From assembly GCF_040807025.1 (NCBI RefSeq), contig NC_090964.1, forward strand, positions 6,572,001 through 6,636,000: a DNA stretch of 64,000 nucleotides. Reading direction: 5' to 3'. Under the pieces are notes generated by a model. The model saw only the letters and a list, made by a program, of their open reading frames with translations. It made no database searches and was not told where the DNA came from. The first letter of the stretch is position 1, and the number at the start of each line of letters is the position of its first letter. The position numbers and the translations under genes are program-made. This DNA is from Struthio camelus (Eukaryota > Chordata > Aves > Struthioniformes > Struthionidae). Positions 45,666 through 58,737 of this stretch are shown here, one piece after another.

Positions 45666-48537
45666 GCTTCTCTCCCTTAATTCCCCCTCTGGGACCAAAG
45701 CGAGTGCAGGCGCTGCCAGCTCCGATCAGCGTTAGCAGCCTGCTCTCGCAGCGTGTGGCGGCGCGCCGCGCTGCCAATGTCACCCCCTGCTCGGGCTGCC
45801 TGCCTTAGCCAAGCATCCACGGGCGGTGGGAGAGCACTACCCTCTTCCAAGTCCCCGGGAAGCGCCCGCTGCCAGCCGAGAGTCGCCGTTTCTCGCACGT
45901 AGGTGTGCCGAGATGGCAGCTCAGCCCTCTAGAAATGGCTGACTCCTTCCCTCTCCATCTCTTTCCGTGCATGTGGTTTGTTTTTTTTTTTTTTTCCCCC
46001 TCTTCTTCTTCCCCCTTTGCTGTTGCCTACGCGGTTGTGTGGGGAAGGCAGTCGGCTCCCGTGCTGCGGATGGCTTTATCTGCAACTCTTCCATCTGCTC
46101 ACAGCAGCTCGCAAATAACCGCGGGGTGCCAGAGGAATTATGTATTTGGAGCTCGAGTTTCCGCAGTCTGGCAGGGCAGCAGCTCTGCGCCGGGCTCAGC
46201 CGCTTCCACAAAGGGCAGCGCCGGCACGCGCGGGGCTCGAGGCAGCCGGCGCCGAGCTCGCTCTGCGGCGGGGGCCGTCTCCAGGCCGGGGCCTTGCCCC
46301 TTCCACAAAGCGTCGGCCCCCTCCCCGCGGCGCAGCCCCCCGAGCCGAGCCGGCGCGGGCAGCCTGGCCCCGGCACGCTGCCGCCGAGCCCCCCACGGGC
46401 TCCGTGCGCCCGTCGGCCGGCCAGGAGCTCCCGGGGCAAAGTCACCTTCTCTGCGAGGTTGCCGCAGCAATAAAACGGGGAGCTGCTGGGTGCTGCTAGT
46501 GAGAGACTTGCTTTCCACCGCGCTGTTGCTGGCAGGGGCGCAGGGCAGCGCGCGCGGACGGGCAGCCGGTTTGCGCACGCGGCCGTGGTCGGCGCCAGCG
46601 GAGCTGCAGCGTCGGGACTCGCGGGGAAGCGGCCCTCGCGGGGCGAGGTGGCCGGCGAAGCCCCGGCTGATGCCTCCTGGAGCCGCCACTCTGCTGCCGG
46701 CTCGGGGCGATCCTCGCCGCCCCGGCCCCGCCAGCGGCGCGGGGAACCGCCTCCTGCCCACGCCGCTGCCGTGGGCCCCGCTGTGCTCCTTTCCTGCCTG
46801 CTCCGGCTTCCAAGGAAACCAAATCCCCCCAGCCAGGGCTGAGGTTGCTCATTTAAATTTAAGCCAGGCCAGCAGCGAGAGCCACTTAACGCTGCGGACA
46901 GCCTGGTGCTGCCACCTCGGGGGCCGCGCTGCCGCCGGGCACGGGCATCCCGGCAGCGGGTAAATCACCCGGGGCCGCGACAGCCCCTTCTCCCGTCTCC
47001 GCGTCCCAGCGAGGCGCCGGGGGCGACCGGCAGCTTTCGGCTCCGTCGCAGGCAGGTCAGTCGGGTTTCGGGGGGCCGGCGAGGTTCGGGGGTAGCAGGG
47101 ATTTCCCTACCTTCTCCGAGCCGGCAAAGCCCCCCGTTTTCGGCGCTGGGGTTTGAGATGAGCCTCCTTAGCGGGTTGCTAAGGGAAGTCTCTCACCTAG
47201 CGGGGACGGGCCCTGGCTTTGCCATGGTTACTGCGAGCATCGGCGCCCGGTGTCCTTGCTCCCGGCGAGGCGCAAAGGGCCGAGCCCTGCTGCTGCCCTC
47301 GTGCCTGCCGTGCCCGGGGGGCTGGCGGAGGGCAGAGACGGCCCCGTAACCCGCGTCTCTCTGCAGCAGGAAAATCGCTGCTGATTCGGGGAACCCTCTC
47401 CCTGCAGCCTGGTGCCCCAGTAAGGAGAGCCGGGCGCCAACGCAGCCCCGGGGAGCGATATCCGCCCGGCCAGGCTCCGGCCGGCGCCCGGAGCCGCGGG
47501 AAGCCTGCGGGATCCTTTCCCGCTGCGGTCCCTTTGCTCCGCGCCGGCTCTTGGCTTGGCCACGCCGCGGGCAAGGATCGGCTTAGAGCATCCAGCAGCC
47601 CAGCTGAGAGCGCCGGCGGGGCTGGGCCCGGCCCAGATGTGCACCAGCAGCTGGGCGAGGGCATCGCGCCCGCCCGCGCCTCGATCCCCGCCACGGCCGC
47701 GCGAGTCTTATTTTCCGACCCCGAGGCCGGGCCCTCGGTCGTCCCCCCGCTGCCCCCAGCGCCGCCCCAGAAACCCTGCCCGCACAGCCGCACGCCTCCG
47801 GCGGGGCGGCTGCTCAGCGCTCGGGCGCCTTCTCGACTGAATTTGACTTTTTTCTTTTTTATACCTCTATTTTCTGCTGCTTTTTTTTTTTTCCTTGAAA
47901 AAGGGAACAGGCTGGTCCCCGCCGCCGGCTGTTTATCTCGCCGCTCGGTACTGCCTGCTCTGTCGCCGGGAGGCCTGGAACAGCTCCGGGAACGGCTCCG
48001 GACTCGCTTGTTTGCATCCAGGGAAAGCAAACACCACGGAGGCGCCGGCAGGGTCAGGCCCGCGGCTGCCTCCGGCCCCGCGTCTGCGCGTGGGCTTCGT
48101 GACCTGGCGCCGCGTGTCCTGCGGCGCAGGGGAATCGGCTGCAGGTAGGAGCCCGAGGGCACGTTTCCCAGCCGGGAGCGGGGAGCGCCGCGGGCAGGCT
48201 CTCGCCGGCTGGGTGCCGGTGGGACCGGACGCAGCAGAGAGCACGGGAGGGGGGGGGGGGTCGGGATTGCTGGGACCCAACATGCAGCCCGAGGAAAACC
48301 AGGGCGCTGGCGAGAGCAGAGGGACGGCGGCGGCGGCCGGGGCTCGCGGGGGCCACGTGCTCTGCGAGCAGCCGTCGCGTGCTGGGCGCCAGGGCTGAAC
48401 GCAGCCTCCAGCCGCCGCGGCGTCAGCCCCGCGGCCCCATCCGGTGCGGTGCGGCTGGACGGCGGCCGCTTTGGCGCGGCTCCGTGGCTGCAGATACCCT
48501 GCTGTCACTGCAGGTTGGCTCCCGGCTTTATCAGCCT

Positions 48538-48557
48538 TATATAACGCGCACGCGCAT
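48538..48557 (+). promoter_or_regulatory. TATATAA box adjoining an NRF1-like motif
   Basis: TATATAA (48538-48544) is followed directly by CGCGCACGCGCAT, close to the NRF1 consensus, within a CpG island. No gene is recognised downstream. Confidence 0.3.
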
Positions 48558-48815
48558 CCCCTCGGCGGGATGCATTTGGGAAGCTCAGCAGCTCCGGGGA
48601 AACCCTGCCGGGAGCCGGGGCGCATCCGCACCGCGTGTCACCCCCGCCCCTGGGTCCGGGGAGCAGGAGGGACCTGCCGGTCCTGCTTCGGGAGGCGCCC
48701 AGCAGAGTTTGCCGGGTGCAGCGAAGCGAAGGGGCTGCGCTCCCCCCCCCCCCCCGAAGACATCGGCAGGGCGAGCGCGGGGGAGAAACGAGCCGTTGAA
48801 GCTGCAGCACGACGC

Positions 48816-48840
48816 TGACGTAAGAACAGACGGGTATAAA
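48816..48840 (+). promoter_or_regulatory. CRE variant plus TATAAA, candidate core promoter
   Basis: TGACGTAA (48816-48823) lies 11 bp upstream of TATAAA (48835-48840). A plus-strand start would be expected near 48865-48870. The order and spacing resemble cAMP-responsive core promoters. No downstream coding gene is seen, so any product would be noncoding or use unrecognised exons. Confidence 0.3.
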
Positions 48841-49707
48841 CTGCCCATGACTAAAGCCAACCTGGGAACTGCGTGGTTTTTCGCTGCTGGAGGGGATCCC
48901 CCGAGGAGGAGGAGAGGGGAGCAGGGCCGGGCACCCCGGACGTCCCCAGGCGCCGAGCTCCGCTCCTTTCCCGGCGGGCTCCCGTCCCCGGAGATGAGCC
49001 CAGCCGCGGGAGAGCAGGAGCCCTTGGCCTCCGCAGGGTGATTTGGCCTCTTTCCCCAGCCCCATCTTTGCCGGCCCAAGCCTTTGGCAGCGCTCAGCTC
49101 GTCAGCGGGCCGAGAAGAGGAAGGAAATCTTCATTTCCTTCGCGATAAACCTCCAGCAGACCTCCAGGCCACCGCCAGGCCCCCGAACAAGGGTCCTGCG
49201 GGGGGGGGGGGGGCTGCCCACGTCCTTCCCACCACCGGCCGCAGCCCATCCGTGCGGGGACGCGCCGGCCGCGCGCCGAGGCTGCGTTCCAGCCCGCGGC
49301 TCTGCCACGGCCGAGCGCGTTCGCCTGCTCAAACGCCTGCAAGAAACCTGCCGCTCCGGGCGCGGGGCTGGGGGGGGAAGGAGGGCAGGGGAGCAGGGGC
49401 TCTGAGCCCCGCTGCCAGCCAGCGGTGACGAGCTGCCCTAATTATCTCGGCCACCGTTAACCCTGCGCTGCCCGGTGCGGACCCTGCTGGGAGGGTTTAG
49501 GATGAGGTCGGGGAGGTCCCCGGCCCCTCCGTGCTCCTTCCCCGGGGAACCCGCTTCCCGCTAACAGGATGCGATGGGTGGGCGAAGCGCTGTCGCTTAG
49601 GATTTCTTAACCGGGCGCCGGGAAAGGAGCCGAGGGAAAGGCCCTTCGCTGGACTCGGGGCGACGACCTGCTCTTCCCTGTGCCACCGCGGGGAAGGGGA
49701 CGCTGCG

Positions 49708-49726
49708 CCCCCCCCCCCCCCCCCCC
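49708..49726. repeat. C19 homopolymer
   Basis: Nineteen consecutive C just beyond the GPR3 polyadenylation signal. On the GPR3 sense strand it is a G run, which could act as a downstream pause element. Confidence 0.7.
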
Positions 49727-49745
49727 GCAGGACCACACAGCCGCA

Positions 49746-50698
49746 GGTTGTATCACAAATTACTTTTATTCCCCCCCGCCACGGTTGTAAACAAGACCCA
49801 GCACCACCCGAAAGCTCGCCGCCCGTGCACCGCCGCAGCGAGGCGTTCCCCACCACCTCCCCAAAGCGCCTCTTTGCCTCCCTCCCCTCCCCACCCCAAA
49901 ACGGGCAAAGCCGATGCCAGCTCCAGTGCAAGGAAACGCTTTCCCCAGGGCGCGGGAGGCCACTCTGAGCGCGCCGGGGTGGGAAGCAGCTCTGCCCTGC
50001 TGCCCCCCCAGCCCGAGCTTCGTTCCCACGCTGGGGACCCCACACCGCTGGGGTTTGGGGGCGCAGGGCCTCCAGCAGCATCTCCTCCCCAAAACCAGCG
50101 AGCACTAGAGGGCAGCAAGTCCCAGAGCTGGGACAGCCGTGGGGAAAAAGCTGGGCAAGGAGAAGAGGGAATAAAAAAAAATAAAATAATAATATGCATG
50201 GACAGCTGAGAGAAAGGGGAGGTATATTTGAGTCCCTCCTTCTCTGGGAAGCAATAGGATTCCCCCCCCCCCCATAAATGTACAAAATATATATTTATAT
50301 ATATCTGAGGTAAATAACAAGGCTGTAAAAAAAGCAGAGAGGAGCAAACGGTTCTGGTATCAATCCCCTTAAAAAAATAATGCATCATAAATATTTTCAA
50401 AGAAAATATGAGGATCTCCCTCCCTCCCTCTCATGCACACATAAATATATTTTATATTATGGATTAAAAAATATGTTTTTCTTCTGTAAATTCACAAAGT
50501 GGAAAAATAGAGGAAGAAAAAAGACTGTGCACAAAAGGACAGGGCTGGGAAGAGCTGCTCATTTTAGAGAGCTCTTACAAAGTGCTTCTGGACGTGAGTG
50601 TGTGGCGGGGGGGAAAACAAAGAAAATAGAAAAGAAAATGCACCAACAAAAATCAATGAGTGAAACATGTGCAGACAGCTTCTGGAGGGGGTGATGTG
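49746..50698 (-). other. GPR3: GPR3 3' untranslated region, AU-rich
   Basis: About 950 nt from the stop to the AATAAA signal. Read on the GPR3 strand, the stretch 50165-50480 is AU-rich, with at least four ATTTA pentamers (complements of TAAAT at 50275, 50311, 50388 and 50442) and long UA alternations. Such AU-rich elements are known to shorten mRNA life, fitting an inducible receptor transcript. The 5' and 3' limits are inferred. Confidence 0.6.
49765..49770 (-). terminator. GPR3: GPR3 polyadenylation signal AATAAA
   Basis: TTTATT on the plus strand is AATAAA on the GPR3 strand. Cleavage would fall near 49745-49755, followed on that strand by the G run that ends at 49708. Confidence 0.6.
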
Positions 50699-51685
50699 CT
50701 AGACATCACTGGGGGACCTGGACCGGAAAGGCATCGTGGAAGAGAAGCACCCACAGCACACAGTCCACAGGACTTTCCGGATCTCTTGGTTTCTGAAGGC
50801 ATAAATAACCGGGTTGATCATGGAGTTGTAGGTGGCAGGGAGAAGGGTCATGTACGTGTAGAGGGCTGGGTAGCTGTAATCCCCCAGGAGACAGTAAATG
50901 GCAAAGGGCAGCCAGCACGAGGCGAAGGTACCCAGGATGACGGCCAAGGTGGCGATGCCTTTTCGGGTGGTGACGTAGTGGGAGCTGGCCAGGAAGTGTC
51001 TCTGCACAGCGATCTGGTGGGCGTGCCGGCACACGATCTTGCAGATCTGCATGTAGAGCTGGAGCATCACTGCAAAGACCATGAAGAAGGAGACGGAGAG
51101 GATGATGAGGTGGTTCTTCATCAGCGGCTTCACAACACTGCAGGCAGAGTGGTCCTTCAGGCAGTTCCAGCCCATGATGGGCAGGAGCCCATAGCAGATG
51201 GAGGCGCCCCAAGTCAGGATCAACATGATGTAAGTCCTGGTGACTGTCCTCTCCGAGTAGTAGGTCAGGGCATTGTAGAGAGACAGGTAGCGGTCAATGG
51301 TAATGGTCAGCAAGCTGCTGACGCTAGCTGTGAAGGAGGTGACCAGGAGCCCCACCGTGAGCAGGCTGACTGCCTCTGATGGGATGAAGTAGATGAAGGC
51401 AAAATGCAGGATCAGCCCCAAGCCAGCCAGGAGATCAGCTGTGGCCAAGCTGCCGATGAGGAGGAACATAGGAGCCCGGAAAGTTGGGGTGTAGAAGATC
51501 ACCACCACCACGATGGCGTTCTCACAGGAGATGATGGTCCCCGAGATGCAGAGGGCAACATCCCATGGGTTCAAGGCAAGAGGTCGCACCACAGACTCCA
51601 GGTCCAAGGAGCTGCCACTCCCGTTCCTGGCCGCAAACCAGCCTTGCTGGACTCCAGTGGAGTTGTGGGGCCCTTCCTCCATCAT
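50699..51685 (-). CDS. GPR3: GPR3, constitutively active Gs-coupled orphan receptor
   Basis: A single coding exon of 328 aa (human 330). The protein matches GPR3 closely, including SLYNALTYYSE, QICKIVCRHAHQIAVQRH, KGIATLAVILG, YTYMTLLPATYNSMINPVIY and the C-terminus PFRSRSPSDV. Seven membrane helices are visible: TM1 about 42-66, TM2 72-98 (Asp84), TM3 107-131 with DRY at 131-133, TM4 149-171, TM5 191-216, TM6 243-266 (CWLP 257-260) and TM7 277-298 (NPVIY 291-295). N-glycosylation sequons lie at Asn8 and Asn21; Cys310/311/313 may be palmitoylated. In the family it raises cAMP without ligand at the plasma membrane and endosomes. The N-terminal 40 residues diverge from mammals. The start is the first ATG (ATGATGGAG) after the acceptor at 51702; the open frame continues upstream only through intron sequence. 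GPR6 and GPR12 are less likely because of the C-terminus and the gene neighbours. Confidence 0.97.
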   Translation of the reverse strand: MMEEGPHNSTGVQQGWFAARNGSGSSLDLESVVRPLALNPWDVALCISGTIISCENAIVVVVIFYTPTFRAPMFLLIGSLATADLLAGLGLILHFAFIYFIPSEAVSLLTVGLLVTSFTASVSSLLTITIDRYLSLYNALTYYSERTVTRTYIMLILTWGASICYGLLPIMGWNCLKDHSACSVVKPLMKNHLIILSVSFFMVFAVMLQLYMQICKIVCRHAHQIAVQRHFLASSHYVTTRKGIATLAVILGTFASCWLPFAIYCLLGDYSYPALYTYMTLLPATYNSMINPVIYAFRNQEIRKVLWTVCCGCFSSTMPFRSRSPSDV

Positions 51686-51701
51686 GCTGCCGGAGGCCAA
51701 C

Positions 51702-52508
51702 CTGCAGAAGTGGAAAGCAAGAGTGTCCCTCTGAGCACCCCACTGCTGACAACGGGCGCCTGCCTGAACCAGCCCAGAGCAGCAAGTCCCTGGAACCATC
51801 CTGGTCCCACGGTCCCAGGCACAGCCCTGTGCGCCTGTCTCCCCTGGGCTTCCTCCAAGAGTTGTCTCCACTCTGAGCTCAGAAGCCAGGCAGGACCAGA
51901 GTCAGTTTAACCTCCGTATGTTTACAGCATGCTCACTGTTTGCTCAGAGAGGGGATTTTTCTGGACAAGGGGTTTTGTTTTTCTTCCTTTGCAAGCAAAA
52001 AAAAAAAAAAAAAAGAAAGAAAGAAGAAAGGAGAAGCAGCTCAGCCTATCTGCTCCTGCCTGCATCTGCTACCCTGGAGCTGCCCAGAAGGGGTTGTGCA
52101 TTGCACAATTTTGATGGATAACTAGTCCAGAGCAGGACTGGCCTTGCCACCCTCCTGCAGCAGCTCTGGGCAGCTCACCTCCCACCTGAGGACTTCAGCA
52201 GAGAAGTTGCAGGGGATAAAAAGCAGCAGGTGAAGAGGGCAGGGGGGGGAGGCAGAGCCCAGGCCAACTCATCACCTCTCCAGCACCGAGAGCTCAGCAG
52301 AGGCAGAGACACCTTCCCGGCCCTGCAGTGCATCCCCTGCCTGGGGGCTGCCTTTCCTGGGTGGGGAGGGGATCGGGAAGGCAGTACAGCCCCTCGGAGT
52401 ATGGGGGGGGGGGGCTGCTCCTCTCCCCCGCTTTCCATAGCTCTGCTCTATGCCCAAGCAGCCTCGCCCCCTCCCCAATCCCCCCCCCCCGCGGTGCCAG
52501 GCACTCAC
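51702..52508 (-). other. GPR3: GPR3 5'UTR intron
   Basis: On the minus strand the donor GGCAG/GTGAGTGCC (exon 1 ends at 52509) and the acceptor CCACTTCTGCAG (exon 2 starts at 51701) define an 807-nt intron in the 5'UTR, 16 bases before the start codon. This matches the family's two-exon structure with a noncoding first exon. The intron contains a poly(A)/AAAG stretch (about 51999-52030) and no coding sequence. Confidence 0.7.
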
Positions 52509-52800
52509 CTGCCGGGCTGCTGCGCCGCGGGCCGGGCTGCGCTGGGCTCCCCGGCTGGGGGCCCGCTGCCATGGACGCCGCCGAGTTATAGTGACCGAGC
52601 CCCGCCGGGGGGGGCGGGGGGGGGAGAGACAGAGGCCGGGGGTGACTCACCGCCGCCCCCCCCCGCCCCGCTCTCCCCGCTGTGACGTCAATAGCGCGCC
52701 GGAGCCAATCAGCGCCCCGCAAGGCAGCGCGGGCGCGCGCGCGCCGCATAGTAATCGCGCTGGGGATGGAGCAGCCCATTCATAAAAATAGCCCCCCCCT
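52509..52800 (-). promoter_or_regulatory. GPR3: GPR3 exon 1 and CRE/CCAAT promoter
   Basis: Upstream of the donor, the minus-strand order is ATTGG (inverted CCAAT, plus 52705-52709), then the perfect CRE TGACGTCA (52683-52690), then GC-rich sequence and exon 1 ending at 52509. A CTATTTTTATG TATA/MEF2-like element lies further out at about 52781-52791. The probable start is around 52600-52650. A CRE suggests response to cAMP, the second messenger GPR3 itself raises. Confidence 0.6.
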
Positions 52801-53283
52801 CTCTCCACATACCCCCCCACCCCACAACCCTCACCCACTCGCCCCCATCCCATCCGCCCCCGGCTCCCCCAACCCCGGCGGGCTGCCGGGCCCGGGCCCC
52901 CGCTGTGTACTTGCGGAGCCCTTGCAGGGCGGCGGTGCAGAGAGAAATGGGGGATCCCCCTTCCGTCCCTCCCCCCCCCCCCGCCTGTGCAGAGGCGGTT
53001 CGGTTCCGGGGCTCCGTGTGCAGGGGGCTGGGGGCGGCACCTGGGTGCTCCGTGGCTGCGGAGGGGGCTGCAGCCCCGCTCTGCAAAGCCGCCTCCCTTC
53101 CTCCCTCCCTTCCTCCCCTCCCCTCCTGGGACCTCTGCTTTCCGAGCTCCGCGAGGGGTCCCCGGGGCCCAGCTTTTCCGAGCGGGCCCTAAATAATTAA
53201 TTCACCGCCAGGCGAGAGCCGGGAAAGTCGGCCCCGGCCGGCGGGGCTGCGGGAAGGGCGGCTGGCAGGGCTGCCTCCTCCCT

Positions 53284-53321
53284 GGAGGAGGAAGAGGAGG
53301 AGGAGGAGGAGGAGGAAGGAG
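53284..53321. repeat. GGA/GAG trinucleotide repeat
   Basis: About twelve purine triplets, mostly GAG, with two AAG interruptions. A polypurine tract able to form triplex DNA. Confidence 0.85.
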
Positions 53322-53582
53322 GGGAGGCCAGCCCTAAGTGCAGCGGGAAGACGTGTGCGACTCCCCGGGACCCTTCCAGGAGTGCCCTGCGCTCCGGTTC
53401 CTCGAAGCCCGCGGCGGAAGCGGGCGCATTTAAGGGCATTTCAGTGCTTTCAGGCAAGCTGTCCCGCGCCGGGAGGGAGCGGGTTTGGCCAGCCCCGGCC
53501 CCGGGCTGGCAGCGCCCTTGCCCAGGCGCGGCAGGGCCCGTGGTGGGGGGGCCGGGGAGGGGGCCGCGGCGGCCGGGGAGGG

Positions 53583-53621
53583 GGCCCGGCCCGGCCCGGC
53601 CCGGCCCGGCCCGGCCCGGCT
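53583..53621. repeat. GGCCC pentanucleotide repeat
   Basis: About seven perfect GGCCC units between CpG-rich flanks. Confidence 0.85.
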
Positions 53622-53994
53622 GGCGGCCGCCGGGAGCTGTTCGCAGTGCTGAAGCCCCGCCGCGACGGCGCGGCCCCGCCTGCAGGCTGCCCCCCCGAGC
53701 CTGGGGTCCCCTCCGGTTCTAGGGGTCCCCCCCGGTCCTGGGGGCTCCCCGGTCCCGGGAGCCCTCTTCCGGTCCCGGGAGCCTGGGGGCAGCGGGCTGC
53801 GGGCCGTGTCGGAGCTGGCCGACTCTCCCCCCCACCCCCGCGCTCTCCGACGGCTCCGGCCACGTCCCCGGAGTGGAGCCCCCCGGCTCTACCCCCGTCC
53901 CGGGCAGAAGGGTCCCACGGGAGCGTGTTCCCACGGAGGAACACCCTCACCCGCAGCCCCTGAGAAGGGCCACAGCGCACCGTGCGGCTGTAGG

Positions 53995-54420
53995 GCCCTG
54001 GGAGAGCCGTGTGTATGCACATATGTGTCTCTGTGTGTGTGCGTGTGTGTAAGGTGGGTGGGTGTGTGTAAGGTGGGTGTATATGTGTGCATCGAGTGTG
54101 AGAGCGCAGTGCGAGCAGTGTGTGCGCAGGGCGCACGCAGCCTGCAGCGTGTGCAGTGCAGTGGATGCAGCGTGCCGTGCGCATGCAGCGTAGCGCACAC
54201 CGTGTGCAGTTCGCGAGCGGCGCGGAGTGCGCGCCCTGTGCGCAGCGTGTTGTGTGGGCAATGCAGGCAGCATGTGCAGCGTGCGTGCAGCGTGTAGAGC
54301 ATGCGGGCTGGGCAGCGTGGGTTGTGTGCGCAGCGCACAGTGCGTGCAGCGCGCCGTGTGTGGTGGGCAGGGCGTGCAGTGCGCAGGCAGTGTACAGCGC
54401 ATGCAGGTGCCCGCCTGTCC
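53995..54420. repeat. TG-rich to TGCAGCG degenerate array
   Basis: The array starts as GTGTGTGCGTGTGTGT with two AAGGTGGGTG insertions, then becomes a degenerate array of about 8-10-bp GTGCAGCG/TGCGCAG words that extends for 300 bp. It is alternating purine-pyrimidine over long stretches, hence prone to Z-DNA. No coding function. Confidence 0.8.
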
Positions 54421-54796
54421 TGCGCCGCGCATCGGCCCCGTGCGCGGCGTGTGTGCAGCGGGCGGGCAGCGGGCCGCCCCGGCTCGGCGTGCAGTGCGCA
54501 CCCAGCCTGCGCTCGGAGCGCAGCGCCCGCGCTCCCTCGGCCCCGCTGTCCCCTTGCAGCGGGCCGGGCCGGGGGGGAGGGCAGCGGGGCCGGGCCGGCG
54601 GCGGGGGCCGGGCTGCCCCGGGGCGGACCCGGCCGAGGCGGGGCCGCCGCTGCCCGCCCCCCGCCGGGGCCGCCTCCCGCCCGGCGCGGCGCGCATGTGC
54701 CCGCCGGCTCCGCTCCGACCCGCGCCGCTGCGCTCCGCTGCGCTCTCCCGGGAGCTGCCAGCGCGCCGCAGCCCGCGCCGCCCCCCCTCCCTCCCG

Positions 54797-54840
54797 CCGG
54801 GCCGGGCCGAGCCGAGCCGAGCCGGGCCGGGCCGGGCTGG
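54797..54840. repeat. GGGCC/GAGCC pentanucleotide repeat in the CD164L2 5' leader
   Basis: Eight or so pentamers (GGGCC, GAGCC variants) end three bases before the CD164L2 start codon, so they probably lie in its 5'UTR and may form G-rich secondary structure. Confidence 0.75.
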
Positions 54841-54843
54841 GCC

Positions 54844-58737
<3,894 letters not shown>

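Larger units (their letters stand above)
43706..49740. other. Intergenic region between convergent WASF2 and GPR3, largely CpG-rich
   Basis: WASF2 (plus) and GPR3 (minus) face each other tail to tail, yet roughly 45000-49500 is strongly CpG-rich and carries promoter-type motifs listed separately. No protein-coding gene is recognised: the open frames are low-complexity GC-rich translations that overlap in several frames. Short AT patches (46840-46870, 47845-47900) and G/C homopolymers (48249-48260, about 49200-49213) occur. A noncoding transcript or an orphan CpG island is the simplest reading. Confidence 0.55.
52801..54780. other. Divergent intergenic region between GPR3 and CD164L2
   Basis: The two genes are head to head about 2.2 kb apart. 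The region is CpG-rich with four simple or tandem repeats listed separately. Very long open frames (up to 516 codons) on the minus strand come from the stop-poor repeat composition and are not genes. Confidence 0.6.

Noticed and set aside
46138-48162. Open frames of 200-320 codons on both strands between WASF2 and GPR3
   Set aside because: Low-complexity GC-rich translations without a domain or a coherent exon set. The CpG content explains their length.
51686-51871. Upstream extension of the GPR3 frame to an ATG at 51871
   Set aside because: The extension lies in the intron upstream of the acceptor at 51702, and GPR3 proteins start close to the MMEEG position.
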